From CAYYUA01 sp964542585 (GTDB lineage: Bacteria; Bacteroidota; Bacteroidia; CAILMK01; CAYYUA01), in contig CAZIUI010000012.1 of NCBI GenBank assembly GCA_964542585.1, forward strand, positions 22,551 through 86,550: a stretch of DNA of 64,000 nt, in the 5' to 3' direction. A model generated the notes under the pieces. It was not told the DNA's origin and searched no databases. It worked only from the letters and a program-made list of their open reading frames with translations. Of this stretch, positions 43,167 to 51,326 are shown piece after piece (the first letter of the stretch is position 1; every line of letters starts with the position of its first letter). The position numbers and the translations under genes were made by a program.

Positions 43167-43589
43167 TTAATCACCACTATAATCACGGCGGGTGACAAAC
43201 TTTGTAACAACCGGTAACTTTTGAGCGCCTAAGCGAAGGGCCTCTTCAGCAACATCTTCTGGTACACCGTCAACCTCAAACAGCACCTTTCCAGGCTTAC
43301 AAGCAAAGGCATAATATTCGGGTTCACCTTTACCCTTACCCATACGAACCTCAGCGGGCTTTTGGGAAATAGGCTTATCGGGAAAAATACGGATCCATAA
43401 CTTCCCTTCCCGCTTCATGTAGCGATTGATCGCAATTCGAGCTGCTTCAATTTGACGGGATGTGATGAAATTAGGCTCTAGACTTTTAATACCAAAAGTG
43501 CCAAAATCAACTGTAGTGCCTCGATTAGCAAAGCCTTTAATTCGGCTTTTTTGAGACTTACGGTATTTAACCTTCTTCGGACTTAGCAT
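43167..43589 (-). CDS. rplP: Ribosomal protein uL16
   Basis: 140 residues. Near the A site and peptidyl-transferase centre. Typical 'LSPKKVKYRKSQKSRIKGFA', 'IEAARIAINRYMKREGKLWI' and 'RMGKGKGEPEYYAF'. 12 bases from rpmC. Confidence 0.97.
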   Translation of the reverse strand: MLSPKKVKYRKSQKSRIKGFANRGTTVDFGTFGIKSLEPNFITSRQIEAARIAINRYMKREGKLWIRIFPDKPISQKPAEVRMGKGKGEPEYYAFACKPGKVLFEVDGVPEDVAEEALRLGAQKLPVVTKFVTRRDYSGD

Positions 43590-43621
43590 ATAGTAGCTAT
43601 TATCTTAAATAATCAGGAGTG

Positions 43622-44359
43622 TTATTCTTTATCACCACGGCCGCGACCGGCTAATCCTTTTGGTCCTTTCTCTTTCTTACCGCCTGAACCGCTTTTCTTA
43701 TTTCCCATACCAACATTCAAATCAAGATCGCGCTTACCAAAAACTTCCCCCTTAAAAATCCAGACCTTTACACCAATGCTACCATAAATGGTGTAAGCCT
43801 CTTCAAGCGCGTAATCTATGTCAGCCCTTAAAGTATGTAAGGGAACCCGACCCTCTTTATACTCTTCTACCCGTGCCATTTCAGCACCTCCTAATCGTCC
43901 AGAGCACCGAATTTTAACACCTTCCGCACCAACTCTCATCGTTCCTGCGAGGGCCATTTTCATAGCTCGGCGAAAAGAGATCCTGGCTTTTAGCTGATTG
44001 GCAATATTCTCTGCTACTAAGCGCGCTTCGAGTTCAGGTCGCTTTATCTCGTAAATGTTTATCTGAACGTCTTTATTGGTAAGGTTTTTAAGCTCTTCCC
44101 TTAGTTTATCTACTTCATTACCTCCTTTACCAATCACGATCCCGGGCCGCGAGGTATGTATTGTGATTGTAATCCGCTTTAGCGTACGTTCAATTACGAT
44201 ACGCGAGATGCCTCCCTTGGGCATACGAGCATGAATATAATCCCGGATCTTTTTATCTTCCAGAAGGTTTTCTGGTAACTGCTTTTTACTAAACCAGCTG
44301 GATTCCCATCCATGGATGTAACCTAGGCGCAGACCGACTGGATGTATTTTTTGTCCCAT
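43622..44359 (-). CDS. rpsC: Ribosomal protein uS3
   Basis: 245 residues. The KH domain near the N-terminus holds 'GIVIGKGGNEVDKLREEL'; the second domain holds 'ISFRRAMKMALAGTMRVGAE' and 'GGAEMARVEEYKEGRVPLHT'. The C-terminus is a Gly/Lys/Arg-rich tail (GSGGKKEKGPKGLAGRGRGD). It forms part of the mRNA entry channel. Confidence 0.97.
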   Translation of the reverse strand: MGQKIHPVGLRLGYIHGWESSWFSKKQLPENLLEDKKIRDYIHARMPKGGISRIVIERTLKRITITIHTSRPGIVIGKGGNEVDKLREELKNLTNKDVQINIYEIKRPELEARLVAENIANQLKARISFRRAMKMALAGTMRVGAEGVKIRCSGRLGGAEMARVEEYKEGRVPLHTLRADIDYALEEAYTIYGSIGVKVWIFKGEVFGKRDLDLNVGMGNKKSGSGGKKEKGPKGLAGRGRGDKE

Positions 44360-44367
44360 TAAATTAT

Positions 44368-44793
44368 TTATTCTTCTTCCTTAGAGTTGATTTCAGCTAC
44401 ATCTTCATTTTGATCATCTTCTTCCGCGCTTTCTTTACCTGCTGTGGCATTATGGGAATCAATGACCAATGAAACATGGTTTGCACGCTTACGGATACGA
44501 TTAGCCCTTCCCATAGCAGCTGGTCGAATCCTTTTTAACGTCCGTCCTTCATCCACAGAAATCGCCTTGACATAAAGGCTATGGTCTTCTAAAGCCTCAT
44601 CTTCATTTTTTTGCTGCCAGTTGGCGATCCCCGATAATAAGAGCTTCTCAAGGTAACGGCCATAGCTTTTCTTTGGATGAAACTTTACCAGATTCAAGGC
44701 CTTTTCAACACCTTTACCACGGATCGCATCCGCTAAAATTCTCATCTTTCTAGGTGTAACAGGGCAGTTTTTCAAATAAGCTTTACTCTCCAT
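44368..44793 (-). CDS. rplV: Ribosomal protein uL22
   Basis: 141 residues. 'RKMRILADAIRGKGVEKALN' and the tunnel-lining hairpin 'MGRANRIRKRANHVSLVI' are standard. About 25 C-terminal residues are an acidic extension (SAEEDDQNEDVAEINSKEEE), absent from the E. coli protein. Confidence 0.97.
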   Translation of the reverse strand: MESKAYLKNCPVTPRKMRILADAIRGKGVEKALNLVKFHPKKSYGRYLEKLLLSGIANWQQKNEDEALEDHSLYVKAISVDEGRTLKRIRPAAMGRANRIRKRANHVSLVIDSHNATAGKESAEEDDQNEDVAEINSKEEE

Positions 44794-44796
44794 GTA

Positions 44797-45066
44797 TTAC
44801 CTCTGCTTTTTAACAGGATGTCCGCGAAATGTTCTGGTTGCAGCAAATTCTCCTAATTTGTGGCCTACCATATTCTCGGTTATAAAAACAGGGATGAACT
44901 TATTGCCATTATGAACCGCAATGGTATGACCTACAAATTCCGGTGTAATCATCGAACGCCTGGACCAAGTCTTTATAACCTGTTTTTTACCAGACTCATT
45001 CATCTCGGCAATTTGATCTTCCAGCTTATAGTGTACGTAAGGTCCTTTCTTAAGTGATCGGGGCAT
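44797..45066 (-). CDS. rpsS: Ribosomal protein uS19
   Basis: 89 residues. 'RSLKKGPYVHYKLEDQI', 'IKTWSRRSMITPEFVGHTIA' and 'HKLGEFAATRTFRGHPVKKQ' are diagnostic. 30S head protein, partner of uS13. 10 bases after rplB. Confidence 0.97.
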   Translation of the reverse strand: MPRSLKKGPYVHYKLEDQIAEMNESGKKQVIKTWSRRSMITPEFVGHTIAVHNGNKFIPVFITENMVGHKLGEFAATRTFRGHPVKKQR

Positions 45067-45076
45067 ATTCTTTCAG

Positions 45077-45898
45077 CTATTTTTTCCTCCGTTCTAAAAT
45101 CAAGCGGTCTGACCCTTTATTTTTCCGCGTTTTTTGGCCTTTCGCATATAGTCCCTTCTTCGATCTCGGGTGCCCCCCGGATTTCTTACCTTCACCGCCA
45201 CCCATGGGGTGGTCAACAGGGTTTTTCGCCGTGTTTCGTGTACGAGGACGCTTCCCTACCCATCTACTACGGCCGGCTTTCCCTTTAAAAAGTAGTGCAT
45301 GGTCAGAATTGGATACACTACCCACGGTCGCCAGATTTTGGCTCAGAACCTGCCTTGTTTCACCGGAAGGCAATTTAATGGTTGCATATTTACCTTCTCT
45401 TGCTATTAGCTGAGCATAAGTGCCGGCACTTCTTGCAATTTCTCCGCCTTGTCCGGGATTAAACTCAACATTGTGAACAATGGTACCCAGAGGCAGATTA
45501 GCAAGCCGCATAGCGTTCCCCACCGCAGGCGTAACATGCTCGCCAGAGATGACCTCTTGTTTTAATTTCAAACCTTCAGGGGCCAGAACATAGCGTTTTT
45601 CTCCATCTTTGTAGGCTAAAAGCGCTATAAAAGCAGACCTGTTGGGATCGTATTCCACGCTCTTTACACGAGCGGGTATATTGAACTTATCCCTTTTAAA
45701 GTCAATGAAACGGTACAGCCGTTTATGGCCGCCCCCTCGGAAGCGGGTAACTTGTTGACCAGAATTATTACGGCCACTTTTCTTGCTCAAAAACGTTACA
45801 AGGGAGCGCTCAGGTCGCTTAGTTGTAACCTCTTCTTTTTTATTGAGAACAGTGTACCTTGCTGCTGGTGTGGTTGGTTTTAGTCTTTTAGTAGCCAT
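45077..45898 (-). CDS. rplB: Ribosomal protein uL2
   Basis: 273 residues. Required for subunit joining and peptidyl transfer. The C-terminal block has 'KNPVDHPMGGGEGKKSGGHP', which includes the essential histidine region; 'GRNNSGQQVTRFRGGGHKR' is near the N-terminus. Normal length. Confidence 0.97.
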   Translation of the reverse strand: MATKRLKPTTPAARYTVLNKKEEVTTKRPERSLVTFLSKKSGRNNSGQQVTRFRGGGHKRLYRFIDFKRDKFNIPARVKSVEYDPNRSAFIALLAYKDGEKRYVLAPEGLKLKQEVISGEHVTPAVGNAMRLANLPLGTIVHNVEFNPGQGGEIARSAGTYAQLIAREGKYATIKLPSGETRQVLSQNLATVGSVSNSDHALLFKGKAGRSRWVGKRPRTRNTAKNPVDHPMGGGEGKKSGGHPRSKKGLYAKGQKTRKNKGSDRLILERRKK

Positions 45899-45904
45899 AG
45901 CGGG

Positions 45905-46195
45905 TTATGTATTGCTATAGAAGTCAATTTCTTGGCCTTCTGCTAGTGTAACAACAGCTTTCTTATACATAGCTGTTTTGCCTTTAATGATATTGGTTTT
46001 GGTGTAGCGCGTTTTATTCTCTCTGGCATATCGCATTGTTCTAACCTTCATCACGCTAACATCGTAAATACGCTCAACAGTCTTTTTAATCTGATCTTTA
46101 GACGCATTAGGATGGCAAATGAACCCATACTGATTATGAGCATCCCCTAATTCCGTATATTTTTCAGTGACTACTGGTTTCTCAAGGATTTCCAT
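45905..46195 (-). CDS. rplW: Ribosomal protein uL23
   Basis: 96 residues. Sits at the tunnel exit, the docking site for trigger factor and SRP. 'ILEKPVVTEKYTELGDAHNQ' and 'VERIYDVSVMKVRTM' fit the Bacteroidota form of the family. Confidence 0.95.
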   Translation of the reverse strand: MEILEKPVVTEKYTELGDAHNQYGFICHPNASKDQIKKTVERIYDVSVMKVRTMRYARENKTRYTKTNIIKGKTAMYKKAVVTLAEGQEIDFYSNT

Positions 46196-46201
46196 GGTGG
46201 T

Positions 46202-46828
46202 CTACTTAACGGTTTCTTCTAATTGACTCACGGAACTTTCACTTACAAGCACGTAATGATATTTGAGCAAAGTTTCAGTGTTAATGGATCGGGCCTCTTG
46301 TTCCGCAACTCCGGGTATATTTCGCATCGATAAACTCAAGTTTTCACTGTTGCGGTTAGTAACCATTAAAGTTTTTTCACCATTTATAGAGAGGTTATCC
46401 AAAAAGTGAGCAAAATCCTTGGTTTTTGGAGCATCAAACGCCAGGTCTTCCACTATAAAAACTTTTTTTGATTTAAGCTTTTCAGCGATAGCAGACCGCC
46501 TAGCCAGTTTTTGGACTTTCTTATTCACCTTAAGATTGTAATCCTTAGGCTGTGGCCCAAAAACGGTAGCTCCCGCACGGAATATGGGGCTTTTGATGTT
46601 ACCTACACGAGCGAATCCGGTACCTTTCTGACGTCTTAACTTAGTACCAGAGCCTGACAATTCGCTCCTTTCTTTGGTTTTAGCTTTGCCGTGCCGCTTT
46701 CCGGCCTGAATCCTTTTTACATCCAGATAGACGGCATGCTCATTTGGGGTAATGGCAAACAAGCTGTCGTCTAGGTTGGCTTTACGACCCGTATCTTCAC
46801 CATTGTAGTCTAGAATCGATAATTGCAT
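46202..46828 (-). CDS. rplD: Ribosomal protein uL4
   Basis: 208 residues. The tunnel loop reads 'LRRQKGTGFARVGNIKSPIF' and 'VFGPQPKDY'. In E. coli this protein represses the S10 operon; whether that holds here cannot be seen. 6 bases from rplC and rplW. Confidence 0.96.
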   Translation of the reverse strand: MQLSILDYNGEDTGRKANLDDSLFAITPNEHAVYLDVKRIQAGKRHGKAKTKERSELSGSGTKLRRQKGTGFARVGNIKSPIFRAGATVFGPQPKDYNLKVNKKVQKLARRSAIAEKLKSKKVFIVEDLAFDAPKTKDFAHFLDNLSINGEKTLMVTNRNSENLSLSMRNIPGVAEQEARSINTETLLKYHYVLVSESSVSQLEETVK

Positions 46829-46833
46829 AAGGC

Positions 46834-47451
46834 TTAGTCCTCTATAAAAATATATGAACCTTTTCCACCCGGTACACTACCTTTAATAAGCAGGGTATTT
46901 TTTTCCGGCATTACCTTCATGACTTGAAGGTCAAAAGTTTTGGATTTTCGATTACCAGTGCGACCCCCCATCTTCTTTCCTTTAAAAACACGCGAAGGAT
47001 CACTAGCACCACCTACCGAACCAGGCATACGTTGGGTGCCATGTTGACCGTGAGAATCATCGCCAACTCCCCCAAAACCATATCGCTTCACTACTCCCTG
47101 GTATCCTTTACCTTTGGTATAACCGCTAATGTCTACCAACTGTCCTTCCTGAAAAATATCGCATTTTACCTCATCACCGGGGTTGAAGCTTTCTTCAAAA
47201 TTTTTGAATTCAGCGACTTTCTTCTTGGGATTAACATTAGCTTTTTGAAAATGGCCTGCTAATGGCTTAGTTACCCGTTTATTCTTTTTATCGTTATAAG
47301 CTAGTTGGATAGCATGGTAACCATCATTCTCTTCAGTCTTAACCTGAGTAACATAACACGGACCTGCTTCCACAACTGTGCAAGCAACATGACGACCCTC
47401 TTCGTCAAAAATACCCGTCATGCCTATTTTTTTGCCAAGAATGCCTGTCAT
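46834..47451 (-). CDS. rplC: Ribosomal protein uL3
   Basis: 205 residues, Bacteroidota length. 'GILGKKIGMTGIFDEEGR' at the start; the central loop near the peptidyl-transferase centre holds 'GDDSHGQHGTQRMPGSVG' and 'PSRVFKGKKMGGRTGNRK'. 2 bases from the rpsJ stop. Confidence 0.97.
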   Translation of the reverse strand: MTGILGKKIGMTGIFDEEGRHVACTVVEAGPCYVTQVKTEENDGYHAIQLAYNDKKNKRVTKPLAGHFQKANVNPKKKVAEFKNFEESFNPGDEVKCDIFQEGQLVDISGYTKGKGYQGVVKRYGFGGVGDDSHGQHGTQRMPGSVGGASDPSRVFKGKKMGGRTGNRKSKTFDLQVMKVMPEKNTLLIKGSVPGGKGSYIFIED

Positions 47452-47453
47452 GA

Positions 47454-47759
47454 TTATACTTTTATTTCCACGTCAACACCGCTAGGAAGTTCAAGCTTCA
47501 TTAGGGAGTCAACGGTTTTAGTGCTTGAACTGAAGATATCGATCAAACGCTTATGAGAGCACAATTGGAATTGCTCTCTGGCACGCTTATTTACGTGAGG
47601 AGACTTCAAAACCGTAAATACCTTTTTTTCAGTGGGAATAGGTATGGGACCACTTACCACTGCACCGGATGTTTTAACAGTTCTGACGATTTTTTCGGCT
47701 GATTTATCAACCAAGTTATTATCGTAGGATTTAAGCTTAATCCTGATTTTCTGGCTCAT
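47454..47759 (-). CDS. rpsJ: Ribosomal protein uS10
   Basis: 101 residues. 'KIRIKLKSYDNNLVDKSAEK', 'SGPIPIPTEKKVFTVLKSPH' and 'REQFQLCSHKRLIDI' are typical. It also serves NusG-linked antitermination (NusE). It is not preceded by a separate promoter: fusA ends 9 bases before it. Confidence 0.97.
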   Translation of the reverse strand: MSQKIRIKLKSYDNNLVDKSAEKIVRTVKTSGAVVSGPIPIPTEKKVFTVLKSPHVNKRAREQFQLCSHKRLIDIFSSSTKTVDSLMKLELPSGVDVEIKV

Positions 47760-47768
47760 GAAACTATT

Positions 47769-49907
47769 TTAAGCATTTTCTACTTGCTGATTGCTACCCT
47801 TGACGTTTTCAAGTATACCTTGAGCAATATTATCAGGAACTTTCTCATAATGAGAAAACATCATGGAGGACACTCCACGCCCTGAAGTCATGGTGCGTAG
47901 CTGGGTAACGTAACCAAACATTTCAGCCAGTGGCACATACGCCCTAATTACTTGACTATCGCCTTTAGCATCCACACCCTGGAGCGTTCCCCTTCGTTTA
48001 TTGAGGTCTCCCATTACGTCACCCATGTATTCTTCAGGTGTGACGACTTCCACGTTCATAACAGGCTCAAGTAATATAGGCCCGGCTTTTTTGGCTGCTT
48101 CTTTAAAAGCAGACTTTGCACACATTTCGAAAGCTACAGCGTCAGAATCAACGGGGTGATAAGAGCCATCATAAACCTTAACTTTCATGTAGTCAATAGG
48201 ATATCCGGCAAGGATCCCATTCTGCATGGAAGTTTCAAACCCTTTGTGAATGGCCGGCATAAAATCTTTGGGAACAGCACCACCGTGGATCTGGTTTTGG
48301 AACTGTAACCCTTTAGCTTCAACATCATCGTCAGCGGGGCTCAATTCAAACTCAATATCCGCATATTTCCCGCGGCCACCGGTTTGTTTTTTCAACATTT
48401 CCCGATGAGTTACTGATTTAGTTAAAGCTTCTTTATAAGAGACCTGCGGGTTACCGCGGTTTGCGTCAACCTTAAATTCTCGTTTCAAACGGTCAATAAT
48501 CACCTCGAGGTGAAGCTCACCCATCCCTGAAATTACCGTTTGTCCCGTATCTTCATCTGATTCCACCGTAAATGTTGGATCTTCTTCGGCCAGCTTACCT
48601 AATGCTGTACCAAGTTTATCAACATCGGCCTGCGTCTTGGGCTCTACAGCAACTCCAATTACTGGTTCAGGGAATTTCATCTGTTCCAGTACAATCGGGC
48701 GCTTTTCATCACAGAGCGTATCCCCTGTTTTGATGTTCTTGAACCCTACGCCAGCACCAATATCGCCGGCACTGCAATAGTCAATAGGGTTTTGCTTATT
48801 CGAATGCATTTGGAAAATCCTTGAAATACGTTCTCTTTTATCAGAGCGCGTATTGAGCACATAAGAGCCGGAATCCAAATGACCGGAGTAAACCCTAAAA
48901 TAAGCCAATCTCCCCATATAGGGATCCGTCATAATCTTGAAAGCTAATGCTGAAAATGGCTCATTAACATCGGGGTTCCTTTCTTCTTGATCTTCGGTTT
49001 TAGGGTTAAAACCCTCGATAGCATTCATGTCAAGTGGTGAAGGGAGGTAATTGGCTATCGAGTTCAATAAAGGCTGTATGCCTTTGTTTTTGTAAGCTGT
49101 TCCGGCTAAAATCGGAACAACACTCATGTTAATTGTTGCCTTCCGGAGGGCTACGTTAATTTCATCTTCTGTTATAGTACTGGGATCATCAAAGTACTTT
49201 TCAAAAAGGGTTTCATCATTTTCTGCTATCAACTCCAGCATCTCGTCCCTGTACTTCTGAGCGGACTCTTTGTAGTCATCGGGGATTTCTACCGTATCGT
49301 AATTCATCCCAAAACTGTTGTCATCTTCCCGCCAAATCTGGGCTTTCATACTTACAAGATCCACAACGCCCTTGAACTCAGACTCTGCACCAATGGGTAT
49401 TTGAATAGGTACTGGTGTTGCGCCAAGTTTGTTTTTGACTTCATTAACAACGAAATAAAAATCAGCACCAGCACGATCCAGCTTATTCACAAAAGCTAAC
49501 CTAGGCACACCGTATTTGTCTGCCTGGCGCCATACGGTTTCAGATTGAGGCTCTACACCGTTGACTCCGCAAAACACAGCAACCGATCCATCAAGCACCC
49601 GTAGGGAACGTTCTACCTCAACCGTAAAATCAACGTGACCCGGGGTATCAATGATATTAATGGTATATTCCTGATCATTGTAATTCCAAAAGCAACGAGT
49701 AGTGGCTGAAGTAATGGTAATGCCTCGTTCTTGCTCTTGAGACATCCAATCCATCTCTGCAGCGCCCTCGTGAACTTCCCCTATTTTATGTCGCTTCCCT
49801 GTGTAATAAAGGATCCGCTCTGTGGCCGTAGTTTTACCGGCATCAATATGAGCCATGATCCCTATATTCCGGAATGTAACGAGGTTTTTGTTTTTTGACT
49901 GTGCCAT
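47769..49907 (-). CDS. fusA: Elongation factor G
   Basis: 712-residue translational GTPase that moves tRNA and mRNA through the ribosome. P-loop AHIDAGKTT at 19-27, switch II DTPGHVDF, NKLDRAGADF for guanine recognition, and domain IV with 'GGRGKYADIEFEL'. It lies between rpsG and rpsJ, as in the classical str operon, but runs straight into the S10 cluster. Confidence 0.98.
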   Translation of the reverse strand: MAQSKNKNLVTFRNIGIMAHIDAGKTTATERILYYTGKRHKIGEVHEGAAEMDWMSQEQERGITITSATTRCFWNYNDQEYTINIIDTPGHVDFTVEVERSLRVLDGSVAVFCGVNGVEPQSETVWRQADKYGVPRLAFVNKLDRAGADFYFVVNEVKNKLGATPVPIQIPIGAESEFKGVVDLVSMKAQIWREDDNSFGMNYDTVEIPDDYKESAQKYRDEMLELIAENDETLFEKYFDDPSTITEDEINVALRKATINMSVVPILAGTAYKNKGIQPLLNSIANYLPSPLDMNAIEGFNPKTEDQEERNPDVNEPFSALAFKIMTDPYMGRLAYFRVYSGHLDSGSYVLNTRSDKRERISRIFQMHSNKQNPIDYCSAGDIGAGVGFKNIKTGDTLCDEKRPIVLEQMKFPEPVIGVAVEPKTQADVDKLGTALGKLAEEDPTFTVESDEDTGQTVISGMGELHLEVIIDRLKREFKVDANRGNPQVSYKEALTKSVTHREMLKKQTGGRGKYADIEFELSPADDDVEAKGLQFQNQIHGGAVPKDFMPAIHKGFETSMQNGILAGYPIDYMKVKVYDGSYHPVDSDAVAFEMCAKSAFKEAAKKAGPILLEPVMNVEVVTPEEYMGDVMGDLNKRRGTLQGVDAKGDSQVIRAYVPLAEMFGYVTQLRTMTSGRGVSSMMFSHYEKVPDNIAQGILENVKGSNQQVENA

Positions 49908-49927
49908 AACTAAGCCTATCCGGCGTT

Positions 49928-50395
49928 TTAAAATCTAAAGTGCGAAAAAGCCTTATTTGCCTCTGCCATACGGTGAGTCTCTATCTTCTTACGAACTGTT
50001 GCACCCTCACCGTTAGAGGCATCCATAATTTCATTGGCTAGCTTTTCCTTCATGCTCTTTCCTGTTCGCAGTCGAGCATAACGTATAATCCATTTTATTC
50101 CAAGCGCAGCCTTACGGTCTTCACGTATCTCAGCTGGAATTTGGAAAGTAGCTCCTCCTACCCTTCTACTTCGTACTTCAACGGAAGGCATGGTGTTGGC
50201 TAAGGCACGTTTGAAGACATCCAAACCAGGTTCTTCCATTTTCTCCTCTACTAAATCAAGCGCGTCATAGGTAATGCCGTAAGCAACGGATTTTTTTCCA
50301 TCCCACATTACATTGTTTACAAACTTACCTATTGTAGTGTCTCCGTATCTTGGATCTGGTGTTATTAACCGTTTAGGGGCTTGCTTCTTTCTCAT
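49928..50395 (-). CDS. rpsG: Ribosomal protein uS7
   Basis: 155 residues. Main assembly protein of the 30S head. 'RKKQAPKRLITPDPRYGDTT', 'VEVRSRRVGGATFQIPAEIR' and 'HRMAEANKAFSHFRF' are characteristic. 12 bases after rpsL, 20 before fusA. Confidence 0.97.
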   Translation of the reverse strand: MRKKQAPKRLITPDPRYGDTTIGKFVNNVMWDGKKSVAYGITYDALDLVEEKMEEPGLDVFKRALANTMPSVEVRSRRVGGATFQIPAEIREDRKAALGIKWIIRYARLRTGKSMKEKLANEIMDASNGEGATVRKKIETHRMAEANKAFSHFRF

Positions 50396-50407
50396 AAGAA
50401 AAGTTTC

Positions 50408-50782
50408 TTACTTTTTGGACTTCTTGGTACCGTACTTGGAACGTCCTTTTTTGCGGCCTTCAACTCCTGCTGTATCAAGCGCGCCTCTTACAACTTGATA
50501 ACGAACACCCGGCAAGTCTTTAACACGGCCACCCCTCAACAGGACTATTGAATGCTCCTGTAGATTATGGCCTTCACCTGGAATATAAGCATTGACTTCC
50601 TTTCCATTCGTTAACCTAACACGGGCAACCTTTCTCATGGAAGAGTTAGGTTTCTTTGGTGTGGTTGTATAAACCCGTGTGCAAACGCCTCTTCGCTGTG
50701 GACATTTATCCAAAGCAGGGGACTTTCGCTTCTCGTATACTGGCTTACGGCTTTTTCTAATTAACTGCTGAATTGTTGGCAT
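50408..50782 (-). CDS. rpsL: Ribosomal protein uS12
   Basis: 124 residues. Decoding-site protein. The streptomycin-relevant lysines are the wild-type residues: Lys in TTPKKPNSSMRK and Lys in GGRVKDLPGVRY. A good promoter lies just upstream (50823-50854), so transcription of str-S10-spc-alpha can restart here. Confidence 0.98.
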   Translation of the reverse strand: MPTIQQLIRKSRKPVYEKRKSPALDKCPQRRGVCTRVYTTTPKKPNSSMRKVARVRLTNGKEVNAYIPGEGHNLQEHSIVLLRGGRVKDLPGVRYQVVRGALDTAGVEGRKKGRSKYGTKKSKK

Positions 50783-50822
50783 AAACTTAACACAGCCTTT
50801 ACATGAGTTCTGAAAGGAGTTG

Positions 50823-50854
50823 CAAATGTATTTCTTTAAGTGGTGCTAGCCAAA
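50823..50854 (-). promoter_or_regulatory. Promoter of the str-S10-spc-alpha superoperon
   Basis: On the minus strand TTTG (50854-50851), a 20-base spacer, then TACATTTG (50830-50823), both matching the Bacteroidota -33 and -7 consensus with ideal spacing. The implied start is about 36 bases before the rpsL ATG. This is the best promoter match in the window. Confidence 0.75.
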
Positions 50855-50881
50855 CTAAACAACACTCTAATCAGTATTCCT

Positions 50882-51217
50882 CTATGCTTCGGGAGTTGGT
50901 CCGCCAAAATTCATGGGAATACCCTCAAAACCACCTTCTTCTTCAATTTTTCCATGCGCTGACTCATGCTTTCGAAGGTTATCTTCAAGTGCCTTGTAAA
51001 GCTTTTTAGCATGTTTTGGCGTCATAAACACACGGGACTTCACTTTACCCTTTGGAATACCCGGCATAATCCGCACAAAGTCAATAATAAACTCTGAATC
51101 CGAATGGGTGATTACGGCCAGGTTTGAATAGGTGCCTTCAGCCATCTCTTCCGATAACTCAATGTTCAATTGGTTATCATCTTCTGATTCTTGATTTTGG
51201 TTCTGATCGTCACTCAT
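50882..51217 (-). CDS. DUF3467 protein
   Basis: 111 residues, acidic, no signal peptide or membrane helix. The N-terminal 30 residues are low-complexity (Asp, Gln, Asn, Glu). The core shows the DUF3467 pattern: 'GTYSNLAVITHSDSEFIIDF', 'GKVKSRVFMTPKHAKKLYKA' and 'NLRKHESAHG'. The function is unknown. It sits between the rpoC terminator and the rpsL promoter, a position I recall it holding in other Bacteroidota, which hints at a role linked to transcription or translation. No evidence in the sequence says which. Confidence 0.88.
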   Translation of the reverse strand: MSDDQNQNQESEDDNQLNIELSEEMAEGTYSNLAVITHSDSEFIIDFVRIMPGIPKGKVKSRVFMTPKHAKKLYKALEDNLRKHESAHGKIEEEGGFEGIPMNFGGPTPEA

Positions 51218-51269
51218 GGCAATTTTCTTTTCATATTCTGACTAGCTTCAACATTGCTTCCAAAATAAA

Positions 51270-51303
51270 CAAACCCTTTTCCGTATAAACGAAAAAGGGT
51301 TTT
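51270..51303 (-). terminator. Terminator after rpoC
   Basis: On the minus strand AAAACCCTTTTTCGT pairs with ACGGAAAAGGGTTT around a short loop (about 14 bp with a bulge), followed by a T-rich stretch (GTTTATTTTG). It begins about 24 bases after the rpoC stop and separates rif-type genes from DUF3467 and the str genes. Confidence 0.8.
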
Positions 51304-51326
51304 CTTCAATAATCATGAATCCAGTG

